This document shows, piece after piece, positions 12,211-22,731 of a DNA stretch of 64,000 nucleotides. Under the pieces are notes generated by a model that was not told the DNA's origin, did not search any database, and worked only from the letters and a program-made list of their open reading frames with translations. How positions within the stretch are numbered: the stretch's first letter is position 1; each line of letters starts with the position of its first letter. The position numbers and the translations under genes are program-made. This DNA is from Phytophthora quininea (Eukaryota; Oomycota; Peronosporomycetes; Peronosporales; Peronosporaceae), in contig JAAVTG010001021.1 in the NCBI GenBank assembly GCA_011947345.1, forward strand, positions 310,001 to 374,000, given 5' to 3'.

Positions 12211-14088
12211 TCAGAGCGCAGCTATCGTGTGATGATCGGTGTTAATGTATAACGGCCGATCGATCAAATACACTTTCCAGAGTCGCATCGCGTGCAGTGC
12301 GGCAAGAAGCTCCTTCTCGCGAGTCGGGTAGATTACTTCAGCTCGAGAAAGTTTCCGCCCACCGTAAGCGATCACTCGCTCTGCGCCATGCTCATCGCGT
12401 TGGAACAGATAGCCACCAACTGCAAAGTCTGAAGCGTCCATACTGACGTGGAAGGGCTGCGAAAAATCGGGGTGTGCCAATATTGGCGGCGATGTTAGCC
12501 TCTCCTTGAGTGTTTTGAACGCTGACCTGTGCACTTCGGTGACCTTGATCTCGTCATTCTTAGCCTTGCCCTTGGTCAGTTCCGTGAGTGGAGCTACTAA
12601 AGCAGCGAAGTCGGGACAAAACCGTAGGACATACACACACGTACCCAAGAGCGACTGAAGCTGATGCTTCGTGTGGGGTTCCGGCCAGTCGGCAATGATG
12701 CTTCACTTGGTAGGGTCCATGCGAACACCTTCTCTACCGATAAAATCACCAAGACAGGGTATCTCCGCAGCACAGAATGTGCACTTAGAGAGTTTGATGT
12801 ACAAGTTCTGATCCACGCAGCGCTGGAATACCTTCTCCAAAGCGGCGAGATGCTCCTCCACAGATTCTGAAGCTGTAAACACGAAAATGTCGTTGAAGTA
12901 GGTTTGGCAGAAATCGCGTTGATCACTGAAGATGCTCTGCACAAGCCGGTTGAAGCACGACGGGCTGCTGGACACTTCCATCGGGGTGACTTGGTACTCG
13001 TAGAGTACATCGGGTGTGGAGAAGGCTGTGTACGGGATCGAGTCAGCGCGCAGTCGGACTTGATAAAAACCCCAAAGCAGGTCCATGGCTGAGAACAGTT
13101 TGGCCCCAGCCATCGCTTGATAAATCTCCTCCTTGCGTGGGATGGGGTTGGCTGGCACGCGCATCTTAGCATTCAGCCCTCTGAAGTCATGTACAATGCG
13201 CCATTCTCCGGAGCTCTTCCGCACACAAAATGTTGGCGAACAGTAAGGAGACCCCGACTTGCGGATAATCGTTGCTGCTAGCATTTCCTTCGTCCACAGA
13301 CGAATCGCCTCTCGTTGAGCTGCAGACAAAGGGAACTGCTTCCGATGCACTGGCGTGTTGTCTGTCAGCTCGATACTCGCCTCCATTAGACCCTCGCGCA
13401 CAGGAGGCACAGACGGAAGTTCTTCCCGGAATAATTGAGACCGAAACTTGCAGAGAAGGGGATAGGCCGGTGATGTCTTCAACGCTTCCCAAGCGAGTTC
13501 TTCCATGGAAGGCGACTCACTTGCGTTGAACAGGAGACAGAATTCGTTGTCGGTGGCCTGGAGCAGGTTCTTCAGTTGTTTAGTTGAGACGACACGAGTA
13601 GCTCCACGAGCAGACTCGTAGTTGTGGCGACTGTAATAATGCAGTAACTCTGTGTCGGAGCACGCAGTAGACCTTGCAGAACTGCGAACGCGACGACCGC
13701 CAACCCGGGCTGCGATGTTATCGGGTACGCACTGACAAAAATCCAATGATATGTCGCTGTTGCGTGGCGCGATAGAGCGGGTTGCCCAATCGATATCCGG
13801 GTTTGCAGTAGATAACCAAGGCATGCCCAGGAGGACATCCTTGCGTTGGGGCACCACCATGACGAGGGCTCGAGTAACATAAGGGGTAAAACCGGGAATG
13901 AGGCACTTCAACCGTGCCACCTTTCGCGGAATGATTAACGTTTTGCCGCCACCAATTCGGATAGAGACAGGCGTGGTGTAGTTCTTCACTGACAGGCCGA
14001 GCTGTTCAACGAGCTTGGGCGTGATAGCGTTAAACGATGCACCGCAATCGATAAAGTGGAAACAGCCTGCGACTGAATCGTAGCCCAC
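12211..14088 (-). pseudogene. Gypsy protease, reverse transcriptase and RNase H
   Basis: From its N-terminus this part of pol carries an aspartic protease (FIDCGASFNAI, with DCG in place of the usual D-S/T-G), a reverse transcriptase (WRIVHDFRGLN, then the catalytic box TYFNDIFVF) and RNase H (VSMDASDFAVGGYLF, the TREKELLA block, and TDHHT at its cut end). In-frame stops occur at 12703 (TGA directly after DPTK) and at 12211. The catalytic box is normally YxDD. Here its first Asp is Asn, which should abolish polymerisation. Other substitutions (DLLWGF, PMEVSSSP) hit conserved positions. This copy cannot make active enzyme. Confidence 0.9.
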
Positions 14089-15327
14089 TGTTCCAAGAAA
14101 CCATAAATTCCGTGCTTGGGTCTACGGTATGTCGGGCTGTCGCGGCTGTAAACGAATAGAGCCGGTGACTTCTCGCATACAGATGGACTCGAAGCCGGTG
14201 TGGCTGGGCTCACAGACTGCGTATGGTCTGCACAGTCGGAGCCAATTACTTTTTGCACTCCAGTGTTCCCGCGATCGGGACACACTGGCGCAATGTGGCC
14301 TGGCTAGCCACAGATGTGGCAGACGATCGGAGTCTTTGCCTTGGGCTTGTTATTTGAAGCTCGCGGGGTAGAATCGGAAGCTGGCTTGTTCTGCTTCTTC
14401 TCGGTTGTGGAGGCTAAAGGCTTAGTGTCGCCAGGACCAGCACTCTGAGCTTCCTCAAAACGTTGCGCGTGCATGATGGCGTCATGTAGCGTCGTAGGAA
14501 TGTTTTGCGAGATGTGACAGCTGGTGTCCGATCGTAAGTTTTGCTGATAGAACCACCGCTTCACAATCTCAGGGAGTTCCATGGTCGACTGCGAGAGGAG
14601 AAGCATAAACTTCGACGTGTAGTCCTGCTGCGTTCCAGAAACGCGCAGCTTGTAGAGCTTCGTCAACAGCTTGTAATCAAAATCACTATCACGAAACCGT
14701 AGACGAATCTGCTGTTTGAACACAGCCCAGACGCGTGGTGACTCACCCAGTGTAGTCTTGAATTCTCGATACCACGACATGGCTTCAGTGCCCAAAAGGG
14801 GAAACCATGTCGACGAACCGAGAGTCTGGGGAATCCCGCTCAGAAGCGTACGTGCTGAAGTGTTCCTCGATGTGGAATAGCCACAGCTCGAGGTCTTCAG
14901 AGGACTTGCCATTGAACTTTGGCGGGTCCGCCTTCCGCTTCTGCGTGTTCGCACGCGCCTGGCTCTCGAACATTTCGCGCTGAAACAAAGCTTGTTGTTG
15001 CATAAACGCTTGGAATTGCTGCTGTTGGGCCTGCATGGCTTGCTGCTGCACGATGAACATCTGCATGAGCTGCGCAGCTACATCAGCTCCGGCAGCGGCT
15101 GGAGGCGTTGGGGCCTGAGTCGTGTTGCCGGTGGCGGCGGCAGCTGGGACAGTGGACGACCTAGAGTTTGCTGCGGCCTCACCGCTTGTTGTGTGACCTT
15201 CGGTACCAGCCATATTGGAGTCGTGCATTCCCGCCATGTTGTCTTCGTTGTCTTCATCGTCTAGCTGGCTCTGCTGACGGGGGCGAAGATTGGGGGACAC
15301 GTCTTCAACGGGTCGGGGTGTTTTCAT
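13986..15327 (-). pseudogene. Gypsy gag with broken zinc knuckle
   Basis: Gag packages element RNA. The ATG at 15327 opens a glutamine-rich, low-complexity N-terminus followed by the gag core (DPPKFNGKSSEDLELWL, AMSWYREFKTTLGE, LSQSTMELPEIVKRWF). The frame changes near 14796-14803, probably through one extra base. A CCHC zinc knuckle near 14280-14321 (C-x2-C-x4-H-x4-C: CHIC, stop, PGHIAPVC) contains an in-frame TAG. The frame continues past the stop to 13986. The stop may be mutation, or a remnant of a gag-pol readthrough site, which I consider less likely. Confidence 0.85.
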
Positions 15328-15446
15328 GCGCTTAAGTATCGCACTTAGCCGAGGCGACACAGTAATCCGGACTTGCTAACGGCGAGTTGGGACTGGACTG
15401 GAAACTTGAATTCGATCCAGGTTTACCTCAGGTATAATTTCAAAAT

Positions 15447-15688
15447 TGTTGTGGGTTTTACTGGAAGACGAATGAGTCTTGATAAGCTTGCGTTGTAGCA
15501 GGAAAAAGGAAGACTGAGCTATATGAAAGTGCCCTGACGGCAAGTAGGCACGAGACGCTGCAGCGTCTGTGCGAAGGAAGTGAAACCTATGAAACCTAAA
15601 ACTCCTAAAGCAGTGAAACCTATGGGAATTAAACCTAAAACTGCTGGAGTTGGGAGTTGTTGCCTTTTGAGGGATGCTATCCATCACA
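15447..15688 (-). repeat. 5' LTR of the gypsy element
   Basis: A 242-bp LTR identical to 10584-10824 apart from one extra T near 15457. It is followed directly by the target duplication CCGGA. On the minus strand it is the promoter-bearing 5' LTR. Confidence 0.95.
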
Positions 15689-15693
15689 CCGGA

Positions 15694-16495
15694 AGCAGCG
15701 TCACGCCGCCTGCATCCGACGCTCCGCTGCCTCGGGCGGCGTCCGTGGCCGTCACTATTGACGGTTCTAGTAGCAATCAGAGCTGCAGCATACCTGCCGC
15801 ACCTCAGAATGCAGACACTGCAACTAGGTCAGTCAGGACGAGACCAAACAGGATCCTTACCACATTTTATCGCAAAGACAGGAAACGCCCGAGAGCTGGA
15901 GTGAAGAAGGTGGGCTTTGCAGCACCCGCACTTCCAGTAGTGTCGGGCTCGTCACCGAGCCATATAGGGGAGAATGGAGAACTCCGGGTGGAGATACCTA
16001 GTGGTCCACTAGTAGTGGAAATGGCTTTCATCCCCTGGAGGACGTCGCTTTCAAGGAAAGGATACCGACAGAGCGATGACGAAGGAAAAACAAACGTGAA
16101 AAGAAAAGTCGCACTCGATCAAGTAGTGACGATGACAAAGATGCACATTTGCTAGATGTGGATGACGCTACCGTGGAGTATATCGATGCTATTCTGCGCT
16201 TAGAAATGGCAAGCTGAATTTCAATATAGCAAGCACAACCGTGCCGTCGAGTTACTACAGCACTTTCACAGCAGGATACTTTCAATACACACTTCGTTGC
16301 TTATATAATACCTCATTGAAATTTCCTGCGACTACCTGGAATTTTGGTTGGCGAACAGCGGGCATTTCTGAGACCAGGAGTGAGTGTGTTTATTTTTGCG
16401 GCTCGTGCTTATGACTCACTTCCCAAGAATAGTATTGTTGACTGAAGTCTCGTGCTTCATGTTGGCCAGACAGTTCTCAAGGCTTGGGCTTCGAA
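15694..16495. other. Unassigned sequence, possibly an interrupted or decayed reading frame
   Basis: The plus strand has an open frame from the gypsy junction to 16155, and an overlapping frame (to 16216) ending in an acidic, plausible-looking tail (DDATVEYIDAILRLEMAS). If the gypsy element and one CCGGA are removed, the frame stays open about 25 codons to the left. This could be a gene hit by the insertion, or old repeat DNA. No domain is recognised. The interval 16217-16495 should hold the promoter of the CCDC81-like gene. No clear core element was identified. Confidence 0.3.
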
Positions 16496-18120
16496 ATGTC
16501 GTTGTACACGCTCAAGCACCTGCTGAATGACTGCGGCTCGCGGCTCTCGCGGACGAAATGTGCCTCCGACAAAAAGCGCGAGACCCTCGAGGATATTTGG
16601 CGGGCTTTAAACGACTGGATCGAGTCCCGATTCAACCAGGGCAAGGTACTGAAGGAAGCAACAGCAATAATTTGTTTCCTTTGGAGCTTACTCTTCTGTA
16701 TTTTGCTGCAGGGCGTTCACATCGCTACGTTCGCGACCATCACATGGGAAACATTCACCAACTCGCGCAACCAGCCCAAACTACGACCCGTGTTCTTCCT
16801 CTCGGACACGTTTGTTAAAACGTATGGACTCTCGCAAAGGCGGCCGCCGCTGCCCAGCGCTACGTTAGCTTCACTGGAGGACATCAACTTTACGAAAATC
16901 GCCATCAAATTCTCGCACAACCTCACCAAGGACCTCGTCTTCAGCGGCATCCGCGACATGGTCCAGAAGATCGGCATGGTAGCGAGTACAGGTGTGCCGA
17001 TGTCGATCGCCTTTAATTTCGGCAGAATTATCGCCAAGAATCGCTGCGTGTCGGTGCTTTTCGACCCGCTCAAGTTCCCTCGAGCATTAGAGGATCACAT
17101 CACGCGTTCCATGATCAGCAGTCCCCGTCCACACTCGGGAATTTAGAGGACTTTGACATCCAACCGGAAGATCTGGTCGACTACAACGATCTCTTGCCCA
17201 ACGCGGATAAGCAAGACGGACAGAGAAGAGCTTCAACCACGAATATTTCTTTTCCAACCGACGATGAAGCTCTGCCGACAAGCCGAAACAACCCGGAAAA
17301 CATTATCAACACGGACGTGAGTATTGAGGAAGAGCTGCAATTGTATGATGCCTTGCTCTCACCAGGACCAAACGCCAGAGACAACTCGGCCAAGCACGAC
17401 GTTATGGAGTCCGCCTTCAAACGCCACATCTCCAACATGGCTCGCGACGTGGATCTCGAAGCCAAATATGCGTTCGACTCGCAGTTGCAGCAGAAGCGCG
17501 ACTTGGATACCGTAGCGCTGGAGAACAAGATGCGTCGGTTGTGCGCCGAGGACTTGCAGCGGCATTTGCGTGTGCAGATGCAGCAGCGCGTGGAGTTGAA
17601 GGCCAGCGAGAAACAGGAGCGGCGCGCGATCGAGTCCAAGGCGAGCTCCTTCTACTGCGAGAGCGACCGCGTACGCCAGGGCTTTGACGACCGGATGTAC
17701 ATCCACCGCGTGAAGGAACAACTGAAGCATCAGCTGCAGGACCAAATCTCCAGCAAGGAACAGCAGCGAGTCGACTCCAAGCAGAAATTGCTGCAGGAGG
17801 ACCGACTGTTTCTTCGGCGCGTGCGGAACGAGCTCGAGGCGATCGAGAAGAAGCAGGCCCACGACCGCGAGGAGCTGCGCAAGGTGCTGACGGGGTCCTG
17901 GAACCGAGACAGCGGCATGAAGAAGCTGGTCGAGACCCGCAAGAAGCAAAAGGCCGCCGAGCAGATGTGTCAAGAAGGGATTACTTTGCCTCCAGGCAAG
18001 CGAGACCTCTTCCCCAATCTGCAAAGACCCATGACGCCCAGGTCGTGCAGACTAAGGCACGAGCTAGTGCCGGACGACTACTCCGTCGGCTTTGACATTC
18101 GGTCCGTGTGCGGTGACTAA
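16496..18120 (+). CDS. CCDC81: CCDC81-like HU-domain coiled-coil protein
   Basis: The protein is about 519 aa from the ATG at 16496. Exon 1 (16496-16645) and exon 2 (from 16712) are separated by a 66-nt GT-AG intron that stays in frame, so it could be missed. Residues about 1-210 match the paired HU-like (IHF-related) domains of animal CCDC81: GVHIATFATITWET (the family's G-V-x-I-x-x-x-G-T-x-T strand), RPVFFLSDTFVKTYGL, and a second copy with LTKDLVFSGIRDMVQKIG and RCVSVLFDPLKFPRAL. The C-terminal 300 residues are charged coiled coil (for example EQQRVDSKQKLLQEDRLFL). CCDC81 is centrosome- or cilium-linked in animals, so a zoospore flagellar role is inferred. A four-C run at 17123-17126, where five restore the frame, splits the gene. 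I read this as an assembly contraction. Confidence 0.85.
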
Positions 18121-18158
18121 GATAATTAGCAGTTGAAGGCGACTTCAACTTGACAGCC

Positions 18159-18164
18159 AATAAA
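18159..18164 (+). promoter_or_regulatory. Polyadenylation signal AATAAA
   Basis: A canonical AATAAA lies 39 nt after the CCDC81 stop codon on the same strand. Confidence 0.6.
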
Positions 18165-18573
18165 ATGCACACGTCGCCTTATTCGCTTTTGATGACCCCC
18201 AAGTAAAGCAACAAAGCAAGCAAATGCGATGTGCTCGAGCTGATGTGCCCGCAATAGGTGCTGCAGGCAGAGCGCGCACTGCGGACTCCAGCAAGGGCAA
18301 CCACAAAAGATATCAGCAAAACCTCTTCGCGTTGGGTACATATTTTGTGCTTCAGCCATCGACAGTCACTCTTCAACCCAACAAGTCGCGCACAACAAAC
18401 TTCTTCGCTGCGGTGTATGTAAGATGTACGGGACGTCCTTCTTCACTAGCAGCAGGGGCCATCCCCCAGTGCCAGCGGACGCCTGCCCACGCCCACCTTG
18501 ACCACCTCGTACGCCACGTACGAGACCGACAAGGCCTTCCCCACGCAGATCCGTCCGTGCCCCCTTCTCCACC
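18165..18573. other. Intergenic region between CCDC81 and the PI3-kinase
   Basis: This should contain the promoter and 5' untranslated region of the downstream kinase gene. Open frames here are overlapping shadows. No coding sequence or clear core promoter motif is evident. Confidence 0.4.
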
Positions 18574-21500
18574 ATGAACCCGTTCGCCGCCGCCGGCAAG
18601 AGCGCGACGGGCCAGCGCTGGCAGCCCGTGCCCGGTCTGCACCACTCCAAGGAGTCGCTCTACTTCCGCTCCGCCGTGGGGCAGCTGCTGCAGCAGGCGC
18701 ACGCCGAGATTAGCCCGCAAGACCTGGAAGTCCGCGCCAACACGCCCGAGTTCCGCGTGGAGGACGGTGACTGGGTGGCACACAAGAATCAAACCAAGTT
18801 CGCACTGGACACACCGCAGTTCCTCAACTGCGTGGCGCGCATCCCGGTGGCGCTCATTGTGAGTCCGCACCCAGTGACGCACAACATCCAGATGAAGATT
18901 GTGGGCGGGATGCTGAGGAAGAGAGGGGAAGGCATCCGAGCCTTCAAGAAGAGATACATGGAACTGGATGGAGCCGTGCTGGCCTACTATAAGAGGAAGC
19001 CTGAGAAGCACGGCATTCCACTCAGTAGAGATGAGAAGAAGGCCTGCGAAAGGGGCAGCATTGATCTGGACAAAGTGTCATCACTGCAGCCTATGGACGT
19101 CAAGACAGAGCCGTTTGGCTTTCATCTAGTGACGACTGCACGGACGTGGGTGCTGGCGGCAGAGAACGAGGCAGAGTATCATCGATGGATCAAAGCATTG
19201 TGCGGAGTTGTCAAGTTTAACGCCATCCATGTGATGTACAAGAGGCAATTCCAGCTACGCGAAGTGAACGCACAGGCCATTACGGATGTGCGTATGGCGG
19301 TGACGACAAGTGATACGGTGGGGAAATTGTGGAACATATCTTTAATTGCTACACGCAGGCGCTGGATGCTGCACCGTTGAAACCTTACGATCCTACCGAC
19401 TATCTGCTGAAAATCACGGGGTTCCGAGACTATATGATCGATCGGTATCGCATACTGAACGAGTACGTGCACGTACGCGAATGCCTGATGACGAAGAAGA
19501 CGATCCGGCTGACTGTTGTCCATAAATCCATTATTCGCGAGACGGCGGCGCTGAACTTGAATATCCGCAGCAACCTTCTCCTAGGAAGTGACCCAAGAGC
19601 GACACGGAGTTCAAATCAGCTTGACGAGGTATTTGGTACGGAACGATCTGCTTCGCTCCAAATGACAACGCTAGGTGAGACGGACTGGGATCAGCCACAA
19701 GCAGCCCAAAAGGCGGTCATCCCCAGTGTGATAGTCCAGGAACCGTTTGCAATTCGTGTTCATCGAGTCTACAACATCCCGCGGACAACTTGTGTGCTCA
19801 AGCGAACGAGCGAGGCTGCTACAATCAGCGAAAACACGCTCGTCAGCGCCAGTGTTGTCGTGCGCATTGCGCTGTACGATGGAGGCCAGTTGCTCGAAAA
19901 TGCTGTTGTGGATACGACTGACATCCGCTTGAAAGCTCAAAGAAATGACTTATTATTTGCCGAGTGGAGCAACCCTGAATGGCACAAGTTTAACATTGAT
20001 ATTTGCGAAATTACGCGGACTATGCGCGTGGAATTAACAGTGATTGGAGTTAAAAAGGTAATCGGTGGGACCAAATCGATTGGGCAAGAGGAGAAAATGC
20101 TCGTGACAGGAATCAATGCATTCGAAGTTGATGGAATGCTTACTCAAGGCTCAGTCTACGTTCGAATGCTCAATAATTTGCATTCCTGTGTCCAAGGTGC
20201 AGTGCCACACGTCGCACTGCCTAACGAAGCCTTGATCCATGTGGAGCTTTGCACATTTAGCGCACCTATTAAGTTTGACTGGAGCGACACAGCTTTACTA
20301 TCATCAAGCATCCGACCGCATCGAGGGAGTATTGCCCTGACCAGTCGATCAGATATGCTCCACAAAGAAGGGTGGCTTCGAAAAGTAGGGAGCTACAAGA
20401 GCTTAACCCGTTGGCGACAGAGATGGTTTATCGTGGACCAGAAGACGTGCACTTTGAGCTACGCAGATAATCAAACAGCAGCTCGGAAGCAGATTTCCCT
20501 CGCAAACTGCAGTGTTAATACGGCTGACGAAATGAATCAGACATTTACAACGGCGCCTGTGAACAGTGGAACTCGAAGGGTGCGCCAAACGTACTGCTTT
20601 AAAGTGAAACCAGCGAATTCATCGCGAGAGTACATTATGTCAGCAGATACCAAGCAATCCCGGGAGGCTTGGATGCTAGCGATCCAAACGGTGTCGAACA
20701 GCGGGACTGCATTTAGTGAAACGATCGTACTTGGCGAGACGAACAAAGGGGAGCCGACTTTCTTTGAAGAAAGCCCGCGCGATTCCGATCAAAGCGCTAG
20801 CTCTGGCAACCAGTCACGCCGGCTTTCAGGGTCGTACAGTAGTGACAACCAACGTGATTCTTGTCTGAACGAGTTGCGCAAACTGATCTTGTTGGACCCG
20901 CTCTACCAGTTCAGTTCTTACCAAAAGTCGCAGCTATGGATGCACCGCGAAGAGTTGATTGACATATTCCCCGCTTTGCCCCGAGTGCTATCGTGTGTGC
21001 ACTGGGATGACCCCATTGAAACCGAAGAAGCCCTGGCATTGCTGCCACAGTGGGCTGAACCGGATCACCAGGCGGCCTACATGGAACTATTAAGTGGTGA
21101 GTTTGCTCACGAAAGTGTACGCAACTTTGCGGTGCAAAAGTTGGGCCAAATGGCTGACACGACGTTCAGCTACTTTCTGCCTCAGCTAGTACAGGCCATC
21201 AAGTACGAGAACCACCACGCGTCACCTTTAGTGATGCTTCTGATCGACCGTGCCATCAAGAACCCGAACCAGATTGGGTTTGATCTCTTCTGGAGCATGA
21301 AGGTGGAGGCTCATAATGACCAATATCGCGAGCGTTACGGTACCATTCTGAATGCATACTTGGACGTATGCAGCTCGAAGATGCGCGCCATTTTGAAGCT
21401 TCAGGATAAGCTTTTCTCAGAGGGCGGGATGCTCGAGAGTATTTGTCAGAGCGTAAAGGCAAAGAAGAAGGACGGTGCTGCTGAGATGAAGCGCACGATG

Positions 21501-22589
21501 CAGCAGGGTCTGGAAGCTTTGAATGAACTCCTGCCGGGGTCTTTCCAACTTCCGTTGGATCCTCGTATCGAAGTCGGAAAGATTATCGTGAGCAAGTGTC
21601 GTGTGATGGACTCAGCAAAGAAGCCGCTGTGGCTGGTGTTTGAGAATGCCGAGGAAGGCGGCGATCCGGTGACGGTGATGTTTAAGGCTGGCGATGACGT
21701 GCGGCAAGACTGTTTGACGTTGCAGTTGATCCGTTTGATGGACGAGATGTGGCGAGAAGAGGGTCTAGACCTAGCGATGGAGCCGTACAAGTGTGTGGCG
21801 ACATCTCCGATGACTGGTATTCTTCAAATGGTGCCCAATTCGGTAACGACAGCCGACGTGCACAAGCGTGGCGGTATCATGGGCTCGTTCAAAGACCCGA
21901 TATTTGCTGAGTGGATTCAAGCTAATAATCCCGATAAAAAGAGTCACAAGGCAGCTATAAATCTATTTTGCCGCTCTTGTGCGGGTTACTGTGTGGCAAC
22001 TTACGTTCTAGGCATCGGCGATCGACACAACGACAATATTATGGTACGTATAGGGTTTCCGTGAGAGCATGGCTGGCGATTGCTGACACAAAAGCTGTGT
22101 TGCTTTATAGATCGCTTCATCTGGACGCTACTTCCACATCGACTTTGGCCACTTCTTGGGGCACGTCAAATACAGCGTACGTCAAATGCTCGTGGTCGCT
22201 TGCTAAGTCTTTGTTTTCATGGAAGAATGCTCCTCTGTGTGCAGATGGGAATGGCTCGTGAACGCACGCCGTTTGTCTTCACTAAAGAAATGGCCTACGT
22301 TATGGGCGGAGTCGAAGGACAAGTGTTTGGCACATTTGCTGACATTGCTTGCATTGCGTACAATGTGCTGCGACGCCACATGCACTTGTTGGTGTCATTG
22401 CTACTTTTGATGGTACCGGCAGACATGCCCGAGCTAACAGGTCGCGATGACATTAACTACATTGTGGCGACGTTGAAACCCGAGGGATCTGAAGAACAGG
22501 CGAAGGAGTCGCTCCAGCAGATTATCAACGACTGCCTTGGGAGCTGGTCCAGACGCTTTGACAACACGATTCACAACCTTGTCCACTAA
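18574..22589 (+). CDS. Phosphatidylinositol 3-kinase with two PH domains
   Basis: The protein is about 1293 aa. Exons are 18574-22043, 22111-22176 and 22245-22589, with GT-AG introns of 67 and 68 nt. It phosphorylates the 3-position of inositol lipids at membranes. Rough domain order: PH domain (107-212; GGMLRKRGEGIRAFKKRYMEL), Ras-binding-type region (220-320), C2-like region (380-560), second PH domain (594-707; KEGWLRKVGSY, WRQRWFIVD), PIK helical domain (780-960), and lipid kinase (995-1290). The kinase shows DDVRQDCLTLQLI, the catalytic loop GDRHNDNIM, and the magnesium-binding IDFGHFLG, which is assembled across an intron. Residues look intact, so it should be active. Class I-like architecture with added PH domains is known in oomycetes. 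A four-G run at 19320-19323 (five expected) breaks the frame, probably an assembly error. Confidence 0.92.
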
Positions 22590-22731
22590 ACTGCGCGTCT
22601 AGCACCCTAGGAAGGACGGCATTTGAACTATAACAACGTAAAATGGGGCAACAATAATACTTGAGCACTTCGATGGCAGTCTAACATGCATGTATTATCT
22701 ATTCGTTGAGCTGGGCCCGTGTTGTTTGAAT

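Larger units (their letters stand above)
10579..15693 (-). mobile_element. Ty3/gypsy chromovirus retrotransposon with target duplication
   Basis: This is a complete LTR-to-LTR insertion read on the minus strand. The LTRs lie at 10584-10824 and 15447-15688, flanked by the 5-bp duplication CCGGA (10579-10583 and 15689-15693). The internal order on the minus strand is gag, protease, reverse transcriptase, RNase H, integrase and chromodomain, which defines a chromovirus. A purine-rich tract (AAAGGAGGGAT, minus strand) adjoins the 3' LTR at 10825-10836, as expected for the polypurine tract. At 5.1 kb the element is short for the group, and RNase H passes into integrase with sequence missing, so an internal deletion is likely. 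I could not identify a convincing primer binding site next to the 5' LTR. Confidence 0.95.
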
